This document shows, one piece after another, positions 27,279 to 36,660 of a stretch of 64,000 bases of DNA. Both the position numbers and the translations under genes were made by a program. The DNA comes from CAVYXZ01 sp963772595 (GTDB lineage: Bacteria; Chloroflexota; Anaerolineae; Aggregatilineales; Phototrophicaceae), in NCBI GenBank assembly GCA_963772595.1, contig CAVYXZ010000016.1, positions 372,001 to 436,000 on the forward strand, given 5' to 3'. A model generated the notes under the pieces. That model did no database searches and was not told the DNA's origin. It saw only the letters and a program-made list of their open reading frames with translations. Positions within the stretch are counted from its first letter, which is position 1, and each line of letters begins with the position of its first letter.

Positions 27279-28219
27279 GCGTGCCTGGACCTGCGGAACG
27301 GCGACCGAGAAAACGGCGCTTGTGGGCTTCGGGCGGTTCATCCTCTGGGATCATGTCTTCAAGCAGGCTGATGTCCTCGTCGGCGTCGGCGACTTCGGGT
27401 CGCAGCAAGACACCTTCAGGCCGGATCTCGACCGTAATGTGATCGACATCGGCCAGGGTCGAGCGGACCATCGTCGGCAGTTGGATGCGGCCATCATCTT
27501 CCAGGTGTGGGCGTTCGTCTTCGCTGCCAGAGAGGTCCTGGCCGAGCGCGCCATCACGCAGCGTCAGCACCCGGTCGGCGAAGCGGGCCATGCTGATGTC
27601 ATGCGTGACCATGAGAATCGTCAGGTCGAATTCGCGGCGCAGGTCCTGAAGCAGTTCCATCACCTGCAGGGCGTTTGTCTTCGTCTAGCGCGCCGGTCGG
27701 TTCGTCCGCCAGGAGCAGGGCAGGGCGGTTCGCAAGGGCGACGGCAATCGCCACGCGCTGCTGCTGCCCGCCGGAGAGCGCCGCCGGTTTGTACCGTGCC
27801 CGGTCCGCGATGCCGACTGCTTCCAGCAGGTCCATGCCCGCGCTGCCGCCGCGCCCGAATACCCATCCCGGCCAGCTTCATCGGCAGGACGACATTTTGC
27901 AGGGCGGTCAAATGGCCGAAGAGATTGCGGTCCACCTGCTGCCAGATGAAGCCCACATTGCTCAGACGATAATCCGCGAGCGCTTTGCCTTTCGAGTTCC
28001 AGCAGGTCGATGTCGCCGACGGTGAGCTGACCGGCTGTCGGCGTATCCAGGCCGCCCAGCAGGTTCATCAGCGAGCTTTTGCCCGCGCCGCTGGGACCGA
28101 TGATCGCCACCATTTCGCCCGTGTTCCATCTCGAAATCAATGCCGCGCAGCGCGACGATCTCGTGGCTGGAGACCTTGTAGGCTTTGACGACCTGTTTGC
28201 AGACGACATATTTCGACAT
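27275..28219 (-). CDS. ABC transporter ATP-binding protein, MacB/LolD type (ATPase A, about five frameshifts)
   Basis: Starts MSKYVVCKQVVKAYKV at 28219, 5 bp after the adaptor stop. Removing one base from CACGGGCGAA (about 28127) gives EMVAIIGPSGAGKSSLMNLL (Walker A), then GLDTPTAGQLTVGDIDLLE. Later segments give NVGFIWQQVDRNLFGHLTAL (Q-loop), LSGGQQQRVAIAVALANRP (signature), LLLADEPTGALDED (Walker B) and TILMVTHDISMARFADRV (H-loop). Breaks lie near 28127, 27980, 27850, 27675 and possibly 27300. A 100-residue acidic C-terminal extension follows the ATPase core (HITVEIRPEGVLL, DEDISLLEDMIPEDEPPE), unusual for this family. The end point is uncertain. Confidence 0.7.
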
Positions 28220-28223
28220 CGGC

Positions 28224-29588
28224 TTATGGCCCGACCACCACCATGCCTTCTTCGACACCGGAGACGATCTCGACCCGGTCATCGGTTTGCAGGCCCAGCA
28301 CCACATCATGAATTTGTTCGCCATCGGGCGTTTCCACGACGACGAAGGTACGGTTCTGGAAGCTGCGGATCGCCGCCGGGGGCAGCCAGAGGACGTCTTC
28401 CTCGACTTGCAGCGGCATCTGCACGTTGATGACCTGACCCTGCGGAATATCTGGCAGAGTCGCCGCGACGCGCACCGTCTGGTCGGCATCGCGGTTGCTA
28501 AGCGGAAGCTGGCGGATGACACACTGAACGGCGAGATCAATCTGGTTCAATGGGTAGCAGACGCCGACCTGCCCGACGCTCAGGCGTTGGATGTCGTTGA
28601 AGGCCAGGTTGGCAATGGCTTCCAGCGGCTCTGGAATGGCGATGGTCATGACGGAGGTAAAGGCCTGCACGCTGTCGCCGGGGTTGATCGTCACTTCCAG
28701 GATGACGCCGTCTATCGGCGCGTAGAGCGAAGACTGCGCGATCTGCTGGTTGATCTGGTCCACACGAAGCTGCGCATCGTTGACCGATTGAATCTGGTCG
28801 GCGGAACTGGTGTCACCCGATTGGACATTTTGCAGGTTGATCTGGTTCTGGAGGACCTGATTCTCGGCCTGCTGCACCTGGATCGTGTGGCTGTTGTAGC
28901 TTTGCGCCGCCGAGAAATAGCTGTTCTGTGCGTTTTGCAAGGAGGCTTTGGCGCTTTGCAAGCGGTCATAGGCGCTGTTGACCGATGAAGCGGCGTTAGG
29001 TTCCTCGGCATGGCTGAGCGCCTCGTCGTAATCGCGCTGGGCGTTCTCCAGATCGCGCTGAGCGTTCTCCAGACCGATGCGCGCCGATTCAAGCTGAGTC
29101 CAGGGCGCGCTGTTCTTGGTGTTTTCCAGGCTCAGCCGCGAGTTTGCCAGGGCGATCTCGGCATTGACGACCGATTGTCTGGCTGCTTTCACCTCCCGAT
29201 TGCAGGCGAATCAGCGCCGTTTGCAGCGATAACTGGGCCGAGGCCAGGTTGATTCTCCAGGTTCTTGAATCTGGTAGTCGGCCAGCAGCGAGCCTTTCGA
29301 CACCACGTCGCCGCGCCGGACGTTGACCGGCGCACCGAGCCGTTGATTTCAAAGGAAAGCTGCATCTGGTCGCGCGGCAGCCAGCGCCCGGTGAATTCGA
29401 GCGTGTCCTCGACGGTGCCGCGTTCGACGGTGTACGTCGGTCGGGCGGCGGCGCGGAGCCGTCGGGATAGGCGTCGAAGTAGGGACTTCCGACTCTGCAT
29501 TTTGACTGGCGCAGGCCGATAGGATAAGCCCCAGCAGGGCGATGACGACGATCAGGCTGCGATTCGGCACGTTGCGGACCTCCTGCAT
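28224..29588 (-). CDS. Periplasmic-adaptor/membrane-fusion-type lipoprotein (HlyD/MacA-like, several frameshifts)
   Basis: The N-terminus has a lipoprotein signal (VVIALLGLILSACASQ, lipobox Cys). A Thr/Pro linker is followed by TYTVERGTVEDTLEFTGRW (first barrel/lipoyl strands). A long coiled-coil hairpin (about 28720-29190, heptads with AQRDLENAQRDYDEAL) leads to the returning lipoyl half, SLYAPIDGVILEVTINPGD, and beta-barrel strands ending in VVVGP. This is the HlyD/MacA adaptor architecture. Frame changes occur near 29470, 29335, 29270 and 29195. In a monoderm-type envelope it would bridge to the cell wall or a substrate protein rather than TolC. Confidence 0.75.
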
Positions 29589-29592
29589 ATTA

Positions 29593-32347
29593 TTATTCAC
29601 CCAATTTGACGACGGCGGCAAGCTGCTCGCGGCTTAAAGCGGTGGTGATGGCGATGGACACCAGGAATAAGATGCCCGCAAAGACGCCGTAGACCAGCGC
29701 GATTTCGCCCCAGGCTACCCGCACCAGATAGGGCGGCAGCCCACCGCTGAAATCGAGCAGCGGTAGAAACAGCAGCGTCGTCAGCACGCCTATCGACGTC
29801 CCGCTGAGCGATGCCGCTGCCGGTGGCGATGCCTTGCAGCAGCATCATATAAAGCGTGGTGGCGATATTGCCCAGGCCCATCGCCCGCAGCACGCCCAGT
29901 TGGATCGCCTGCGCCCGAAAGGCCGAGACGTTCTGAATCACCGCCGCGATCAGCGTCAGGATCACTGCCGCCACGAAGCCAACCGAGAGGAAGCCGAGCA
30001 CCCCGCGCCGCGCCGGTTCGGCCTCGGCCTGGATCAGCGCTTCCGCCGGACTCTGCCATTCCAGCACCGGGAAATTGAGCGCCGTGATCTGCCTGCTTGA
30101 CCGCCTCGGCACTGGTGCCCGGTTTCAGACTGAGCCAGATGTCATGCGGCAGATTGGTGCCGACCAGTTCGAAGAGCGGTTCCAGGTTGGTGATGGCGAA
30201 AAAGCCCTGGCGCGGGTCCTGAGTCGGGAAGTAATCCGTCACGCCGACGATAGGCACGCGCGTTTCATACCAGGTGCTGAGAGCCGAGACTTGCAGCGTC
30301 ACCATCTGCCCGATTGCCATATTGTACTGCTCGACGATGCTGCGGTTGAGGATGATTCCGGTCCGGTTGCCCGCCAGTTTATTGAACAGATCCGCCTAGC
30401 GTGTCCTGCGAGTAATCGGCACGGTAGCGTGTAACGGCTGCCATCGCGCCGCGATCCACCCCCAGGACGTCGCCGTCGACTCGTGCGGAGCCGAATGACC
30501 AGCCGGGCCGGGTAGTCGTCCGACGCGCGCCGCCGCATAGACACCGTCGACGGAATACAGGTCCTGGACGGGCGGGATGTTGTAGCCCACGACGACCAGC
30601 GAACCATCGTCCGCCGTATCTGTTTCGGCATCGCTGGCCGTGACCAGCACCAGGTCGGCGCCCATCGAGTAATTGATCGAATTGACCAGGCTGCGGTCAA
30701 TCGTGCTCGCCATCGAGGCGGTGAAACCGGTCAGGCTGAGCGTGAAGGCCATCATCAGGAGCATGCCACGATAGCGGCCAATGGAGCGTGTCAGTTCACG
30801 CAGGGCCATGAGGATGCTGATATTGCCGGTGTAATTGAGCAGCCCTGCGCCTGCGCGCAGCAGCCGGGGCCACAGCCGGAGAAAGAGCAGCGCCAGACCG
30901 AGCGCGAACAGAGTCGGGCCAATGAAGGTCAGCGGGTCGGCGAAAGGGGCTGTCGGCGTTGGCAGTCAGGCCGCCCTGCTGCTGGAGCGCATACAGGACG
31001 TAGAGCGCCGGGAGAATCATCAGCAGGTCCAGGTAGCTGCGCTGCCACCAGGGTCGAACCGGCGCGATAAGGGCCTGGCGGTAGCTGTTGATGTTCTGGC
31101 GGGTGGTCTTCCAGGCCAGATACAGGCCGCTGCTGGTCGCCAGCAGGCCGGTGAACGCGCCAATCGCCAGCACCGTCGGCGAGAAGACAATGCCCTGCAC
31201 CGAACTGCGCCCGCCGAATTGCAGGAACGAGACCGTCTGGCCGACCAGCCGCACCACGGCCGGGACTGAGCAGCAGGCCGATGCCGAAGGCGCTGCCCGC
31301 CAGCACCAGCCACATGAGGACGTGAATGGTCAACAGGGCGCGGCGGCTCATGCCCCGGCTGCGCAGCTTGACGTCTTCCGCCTGCTGGCGGCTGACCAGC
31401 AGCCCGGAGACCATCGCCACAAAGTACAACACCAGCCCGGCTACCGGCAGCACGATGATGAATAGCTGGCCGGTGAGCTGGTTGACTTCGTCATTGAAAG
31501 CACGCAGCCCATCGACCGGCGAGACATCCTGGCGGATGCCGGGCAGGACGCCTTCGAGCGTGCGTTGGCCGCTTTCGATGCTGGACAGCAGGGAGTTGAT
31601 GTCTCGTCGTGCGCACATCGGCTCCGTCGAAGATCAGCGACCAGGCGACTTCGGTGATGGGGTTGTCGAGTGAGCTGACTGAGGCACGGAGGTCCTCAGG
31701 CCGCAGCAGCAGTACATTATCGAAGAAACGCGGCGTGAAAATCCAGGCGGGATCATCAGCGTTGATCGGCTGCCACAGGGCCGCGACTTGCAGCGTGATG
31801 GGTTGAGCACCAGCCGCCTGCGCGGTCAGTTGGGCGCCGACCTCGATCCCCATCGTCTCCCACATGACTTCCGGCAGCAGCACCGGAATCGCGTCGCCGG
31901 TGGACTGGCGGGGTCAGGCGGCCATGTCGCCGTCGGTGATCTCCATTGCGGCTTCAGCGCCTTCGAGCGCCCCCAGCGTAAAGGTGCCCAGTGTGCCGTA
32001 ATCGGCAGAGTTCACGCGCCAGGACCCCACGCCGACATAGCGGGCATTCTGATCGACCGGCAGGCCAATCGTCGCGCAAAGCCCTGCTGGATAGCGGCGC
32101 TGGCGTTATCGACATCGGTCAGGCCGATATTGCCGTTCCAGGCCCCCAGATAGCGGAAGCGGAAGCCATAGGGCGGGGCATCCAGCCGCGATTTAAGCAG
32201 ACCGCTGTAGACCGAATCGACGTAAAGCGGCAGGCTCAACGCCAGGGTAGTCGCGGTCGAAAGCCCCAGCAGCACCCAGAAAGCGAGAATGCGATGCAGC
32301 CACAAGCGGCTGATCGTGAACGACAGAGTGTCGAGCAGACGCTGCAT
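29593..32347 (-). CDS. Large FtsX/MacB-type ABC permease (eight or more frameshifts)
   Basis: One gene of about 915 codons broken into at least nine phases, every step in the +1 direction. The N-terminus RLWLHRILAFWVLLGLSTA is the first membrane helix, followed by a large extracellular region. A first FtsX domain (QLFIIVLPVAGLVLYFVAM, SRQQAEDVKLRSRGMSRR) is followed by another helix cluster, a second MacB-like extracellular segment (GQMVTLQVSALSTWYETRVP) and the final FtsX domain (QAIQLGVLRAMGL, SIAITTALSREQLAAVVKLG). Two FtsX units in one chain match the DUF214/LolCE-like large permeases. Real decay cannot be excluded, but the uniform indel direction argues for assembly errors. Confidence 0.65.
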
Positions 32348-32373
32348 CAGCGCATACCCTGTGTAGACGCCTT

Positions 32374-32475
32374 TACCTCACCCCGAAGTCCCCTCTCCAT
32401 TCGATAGAGAGGGGACTTCAAGTGCGAGTTTTCTCCCCCTCGCCATGTATGGAGAGGCGGTCGGGGGGTGAGGTA
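32374..32475. repeat. MITE-like nested inverted-repeat element in an intergenic gap
   Basis: Outer arms TACCTCACCCC (32374-32384) and GGGGTGAGGTA (32465-32475) are perfect 11-bp inverted repeats. Inside are a perfect 13-bp hairpin (GAAGTCCCCTCTC 32385-32397 with GAGAGGGGACTTC 32407-32419) and a second, imperfect hairpin (CCTCGCCAT/ATGGAGAGG). The 102-bp element fills the gap between the double binding-protein gene and the permease gene. It may also act as a transcription attenuator. Confidence 0.7.
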
Positions 32476-32483
32476 TGGCATCA

Positions 32484-35189
32484 TCAGCGTGAGACCCCGT
32501 CAGCGTGACCGTTGCCTACTGGAAAAGCCCTTGCAGGCTTCGGGTCGGCCTGGGTGGCGCAGGTGGTCAACTGTTGGAAGTAGCCCTGCGGATCATTGCC
32601 GGACCCAGGATCGAAGCCCGGCAGTCCTTCAATACACTGCTGGAAGGTGGTTGCCTTGAGCTGCGCATCTTCGAGTGCGGCCTGAAGATCGGCATTGTCG
32701 AGGACGTAGCTGTCAAAGGCCCGGTTGAGCCAGTCGGTGGTCAGGAACTCGCCCACTGCGCCGACCCCGCCGGAGAAAGCGGTCGGGATCAGGATGGTGT
32801 TGGGGTTGCTCATGAGATCGGCCATGCCCTTATAGTAGTCGGCAGTCTCCTGGCCTTGCGAGTTGACGAGCGCCGTGCTGTCCAGCAGTGTGATATTGGC
32901 AGGCATCGCATCAAAGAGCGCCGGATTCTGCGTCAGCGTGCTGATGAAACGGTAGCAGGCTTCAGGGTGCTGGGTGCTGGCGCTGATGTAAGCCGTGCCC
33001 AGGTCATAGGAAACCGCGCTGATCTGCGAACCGGTCGGGAAGGTCGTCAGCTTGTAGTCCGAGTTGTTCCGGGTGAAATTCAAGGTAAACGAGTTGACCA
33101 ACTGGTTATACAGGGCGACATCTTCGTCGCTGCCGAAGCCAAAGGCCAGGCCGCGCGCACCAAAAGCACCGCCCAACTGCTCATACTTGATGTAGCCATT
33201 GCGCGCCAGATCCAGCACCTGCTGCGCTGCATCGACTGTCGCAGCATCATCGAAGTGCAGGGTGATCGGGTCCGTGCTGTAATCAATCGGCAGGCCGCCG
33301 TAGGCCGCTAGCAGCACCAGCATGTAGGAAGCACCGCTGTTTTGCGGCACAAACGGAGCCGGGTCGTCTGGATGAATCTTGAGGGTGCGCAGCGCGTCTT
33401 CGAAATCGGAGACCGTCCAGCCGGGGTAAGGGTCGTAGGCTCCCGCCTGATTGAAGTCAGGCTGGCTGTAGAGCATGACATCCGGCTGGATCGACAGCGG
33501 CATGGCCCAGGTCTGATTCTCGCGCTGGACCTGCGCCAGGACATTACCGACCAGATCGTTCGGGTTGAAGTTCGGATCGCTCGACAACAGCGGGTCCAGG
33601 CTGAGCAGGGTGCTGAGGTCCGCGCCCTGGACGGCATTGCTGGAAAGATAGAAGCAGTCGTAGTTCTGAGTCATCTCCGACAGATTGTTGCCGAAGCCAT
33701 CGGGCGTATCCAGCACGATCTCGCCCACCTCTGGGTCTGAGGCGACAAAGTCGTCGGCAGCTTGCTGCCATTCCGGGTCTCCGCCGGGCTGGCGGAAGTT
33801 GTTGGCAACGCCGAAATTGAGCGAAATCTCGCCAGGAGCCAGCACAACCGGAGTCGGCGGCGGCGCGACCTGGACCAGGCTGGTCGCGCGTAAATCGGCG
33901 GTCTGGAGCCGGTCCAACACGGTTAATTGCAGGTCCTGCAATGCGGTTGAAGCGTCGATGTTGTCGCTTGTCATCGAGTCAACGGCGCTGCGGATGTAAT
34001 TGGTGAAGCGCAGGTCGGCGACCGAAAGACCGGTATCAAGCGCGGGCTGAAGCAGGTTCATCAAGTCAGTGGATGCCTGGCCGAAACCGCCGCCGGGTCC
34101 ACCACCACGACCGCCGCCACCACCGGCGTTGGCGGTCTGCCCGCCGCCAAAGTTGTTAGTCTGGCCGACCAGGCTGCGCCGGGCCGGGATGTTGCCAATC
34201 ACGGCAGTTGAGAGTTCGGGGGTTGTGCTCAGGAAGGTCGCCAGCGCGTAGGCCGCTTCTGGATACTGGGTGCCACCGCTGATAGCGTAGCCGGAGACGT
34301 CAAAGCCACCGCCGCCGGGCAGCAGGGCGGTCTGGCGATCACCGGCCATGCGCGGCGAGCTGGCGACCTGACTCGGCACGAGGAGGATCGGGGCATCCAG
34401 GTTGATACCACCGCCCGTAGCAAAGAGATTGTCCTGGATCATGCCCTGCCAGGTAGTCATCAAATCCGCAAGATCGGGATTGGAGAAATCCGGGACTGCT
34501 GGGATGACCAAGTCGTCAACTATATCCTGACCCAGGGTGGCGCGAATGATGGTCCGCATATTGTCGCCCAGGTCAGCAATAGGCGGTATGGGATCGCCGT
34601 TTGCATCGTATTGCAGCAGCGCGCGGGCCGCCGTTTCCAGGTCGTAGAGTGTCCACCAATCACCCGGATAATCCAGCCCGGCGTTGTCGAAGGCCGTCGG
34701 GTCATAGAGCATTACCGAGACGTTCGCGGCGACCGGCAAGGCCCAGATACCGCCGTCCCACTGGTAAGATTGCCAGATTGGTGTAAAGAAGTCGCTGGTG
34801 TCCAGGCTGTTATCGACGGCGACCAGCGGCGAAAGATCGAGAAAATAACCGGCGCGGGTGCTTTCCGGGGAGATGTCGCTGGAGTTAATGAGCAGCACGT
34901 CAGCCTGCGCCACCTGTTCCTGAATGCCATCCAGATAGTCGTTGACGTCCTGCAAACCACCAAAAAAGGCAAATCGCCCGCCGCCTGTCCGCACGACATG
35001 GACACTCACGCCAGGATTTGCGGCCTCGAACTGGTCCAGCAGGCCGTTTTCAAGCTGGTCGGCCATGTTATCAGGGACTGCTACCGACAGGACAGCGCCC
35101 GCATCCTGGGCCGCGGCTGGCGCGGCAACAGCACTCAACAAAACTCCGGTCAAGAATAACAATAAACTGCTTATATACTTGGTTCTCAT
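32484..35189 (-). CDS. Tandem solute-binding protein: two SBP modules in one 900-residue secreted chain
   Basis: About 901 residues, intact frame. A signal peptide (LLLFLTGVLLSAVAAPAAA) is followed by SBP module 1 (about residues 30-440: QLENGLLDQFEAANPGVSV, ADVLLINSSDIS, GGIWALPVAANVSVMLYDP, QYPEAAYALATFLSTTPEL). A Gly-rich loop near residue 360 and a Pro-rich linker around 446 (VAPPPTPVVLAPGE) lead to module 2 (about 460-890: TWAMPLSIQPDVMLYSQPD, QHPEACYRFISTLTQNPAL). I chose ATG 35189 for its GAGGAG ribosome-binding site. No MalFG-type importer is near; downstream are FtsX permease, adaptor, ATPases and LysM protein, and a two-component system is divergent. A +1 change near 32545 would move the stop to 32516. 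Confidence 0.85.
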   Translation of the reverse strand: MRTKYISSLLLFLTGVLLSAVAAPAAAQDAGAVLSVAVPDNMADQLENGLLDQFEAANPGVSVHVVRTGGGRFAFFGGLQDVNDYLDGIQEQVAQADVLLINSSDISPESTRAGYFLDLSPLVAVDNSLDTSDFFTPIWQSYQWDGGIWALPVAANVSVMLYDPTAFDNAGLDYPGDWWTLYDLETAARALLQYDANGDPIPPIADLGDNMRTIIRATLGQDIVDDLVIPAVPDFSNPDLADLMTTWQGMIQDNLFATGGGINLDAPILLVPSQVASSPRMAGDRQTALLPGGGGFDVSGYAISGGTQYPEAAYALATFLSTTPELSTAVIGNIPARRSLVGQTNNFGGGQTANAGGGGGRGGGPGGGFGQASTDLMNLLQPALDTGLSVADLRFTNYIRSAVDSMTSDNIDASTALQDLQLTVLDRLQTADLRATSLVQVAPPPTPVVLAPGEISLNFGVANNFRQPGGDPEWQQAADDFVASDPEVGEIVLDTPDGFGNNLSEMTQNYDCFYLSSNAVQGADLSTLLSLDPLLSSDPNFNPNDLVGNVLAQVQRENQTWAMPLSIQPDVMLYSQPDFNQAGAYDPYPGWTVSDFEDALRTLKIHPDDPAPFVPQNSGASYMLVLLAAYGGLPIDYSTDPITLHFDDAATVDAAQQVLDLARNGYIKYEQLGGAFGARGLAFGFGSDEDVALYNQLVNSFTLNFTRNNSDYKLTTFPTGSQISAVSYDLGTAYISASTQHPEACYRFISTLTQNPALFDAMPANITLLDSTALVNSQGQETADYYKGMADLMSNPNTILIPTAFSGGVGAVGEFLTTDWLNRAFDSYVLDNADLQAALEDAQLKATTFQQCIEGLPGFDPGSGNDPQGYFQQLTTCATQADPKPARAFPVGNGHADGVSR

Positions 35190-35302
35190 CAATACGCTCC
35201 TCAACACCCTAACGGTGAACCCTTACGATTGAACCAGAGAGTTGCTTCAGAAACCAGTGCGGAGAACCATGAGTTGCAGATGATCACAGTACATAGCTTG
35301 AC

Positions 35303-35322
35303 ATGACATTTGTCATATTATA
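35303..35322. promoter_or_regulatory. Divergent control region: palindrome next to a minus-strand -10 box
   Basis: ATGACA-TT-TGTCAT (35303-35316) is a perfect 6-bp-arm palindrome. It abuts a consensus TATAAT on the minus strand (35317-35322), so it would sit at the start of transcription of the double binding-protein operon. The divergent kinase gene begins 64 bp away. It is a good candidate site for the adjacent NarL-type response regulator. Confidence 0.4.
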
Positions 35323-35385
35323 AGGTGCTTCCGGTCAAGGGGAGGGGCTGACGAATTCGCATGTTGGACACCTGGCAAAGGTGAT

Positions 35386-36660
35386 ATGATGAAGGCTATG
35401 GAGACAGAGACGACTGAACCTGGTCTCATCGCCGTCTTCCGGCTGATGACTGCCCTGTGGCTGGCGACGGAGGTGCTGACGCTGGTGGCACGCCTGAGCG
35501 CGGGCGAACTGGTCACGTCGCCGCAGTATCTGCTGCTTGAACTGGCGGATACCGGGCTGCTGCTGCTCTATCTCTCCATACCGTTCCTGCCGAAGCGTCT
35601 GGGTCAGTTCTACCTGCCGATTGGAATCCTCCTGGCAGCGGCAGGGCCAGTTGTGACCGAGGCATTGCTTGCAGCCATTAACAACCCCACCTTCGTCTTC
35701 TTCCGACCGGGCGAAGCACCGAGTCCGATGCTCTTTTTTGCTACCCGCGCCATTATCCCGGTCGTCTATTTCCCGCTGATTCTCACGGCCTGGCAGTATG
35801 GCTTTCGCGGCGTGATCGTCTTCTGCATAGGCTATGTTTTACTGACTTTTCTCATCCGCGATCAATTCACAGTCGGGCGTTTTGGACTCACGCCGGTGAT
35901 TGTGGTTGATCTCATGCGGTCGATGGGGCTGGTGATGGTGGGCTACATTGTCGCCGAATTGATGCACGAGCAGCGCAAACGGCGCAAGGAACTGGCAGCG
36001 GCGAATCGCAAGCTGCTGCGGTTTGCGTCCACGTTGGAGCAGTTATCCACCAGCCGTGAACGCATCCGCCTGGCGCACGAACTGCACGACACGCTGGCGC
36101 ATAGCCAGAGCGCGCTGGCTGTTCAATTGGAAGGTGTGAACGCCCTGTGGCACGAGGAACCCGACGAAGCTTACCAACTGCTGCAAAAGTCAGTCGCCAA
36201 TACACGTGCCGGACTGCTTGAGACTCGCCGGGCACTCCAGGCGCTGCGGGCCTCGCCGCTGGAAGAACTGGGCCTGGTGCTGGCGATCCGTGAGATGGCC
36301 GAATCGGCGGCAGAGCGCGGTGGCTTCAAGTTCAAGATTGACCTGCCCGAAAGTCTCAGCAACGTGGACCCGGATGTGGAGCAGTGCATTTACCGGGTCG
36401 CCCAAGAATCGCTGGAAAACGTGATCCGCCATGCCAATCCGCAATATCTCAGCCTGAGCCTGGTGCGCCGCGATTCGAGCCTGGAACTGAGCGTGCAGGA
36501 TGACGGTGACGGCTTCGATCAGGCGCAGGTGACGGTGGACGACAGCTTTGGCCTGCGCGGCATGAGTGAGCGCGCCCGGATGGTGGGTGGTACGTTGAAT
36601 ATCGAAAGCGCACCCGGCAAGGGAACCCGCGTGCGCTTGTGTGTGGAGGCAGCCCTGTGA
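35386..36660 (+). CDS. Sensor histidine kinase, NarL/DesK type
   Basis: A 424-residue membrane kinase. The N-terminal half has about six hydrophobic segments and no large extracellular loop, then a helical linker. The HisKA_3 dimerisation motif RLAHELHDTLAHSQSALAV has the phospho-accepting His234, and the HATPase domain shows QCIYRVAQESLENVIRHA (N box), DDGDGF (G1) and FGLRGMSERARMVGG (G2). The stop overlaps the regulator's start (GTGA), so they form a two-component pair. It is divergent from the tandem binding-protein operon, suggesting envelope sensing and control of that operon. Confidence 0.88.
   Translation: MMKAMETETTEPGLIAVFRLMTALWLATEVLTLVARLSAGELVTSPQYLLLELADTGLLLLYLSIPFLPKRLGQFYLPIGILLAAAGPVVTEALLAAINNPTFVFFRPGEAPSPMLFFATRAIIPVVYFPLILTAWQYGFRGVIVFCIGYVLLTFLIRDQFTVGRFGLTPVIVVDLMRSMGLVMVGYIVAELMHEQRKRRKELAAANRKLLRFASTLEQLSTSRERIRLAHELHDTLAHSQSALAVQLEGVNALWHEEPDEAYQLLQKSVANTRAGLLETRRALQALRASPLEELGLVLAIREMAESAAERGGFKFKIDLPESLSNVDPDVEQCIYRVAQESLENVIRHANPQYLSLSLVRRDSSLELSVQDDGDGFDQAQVTVDDSFGLRGMSERARMVGGTLNIESAPGKGTRVRLCVEAAL

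Noticed and set aside
26541..32347. Idea that the FtsX permease, adaptor and ATPase genes are true pseudogenes
   Set aside because: All phase changes go in the same +1 direction, all motifs survive, and flanking genes are intact. Neutral decay would also give deletions and stop codons, so assembly error is preferred, though not proven.
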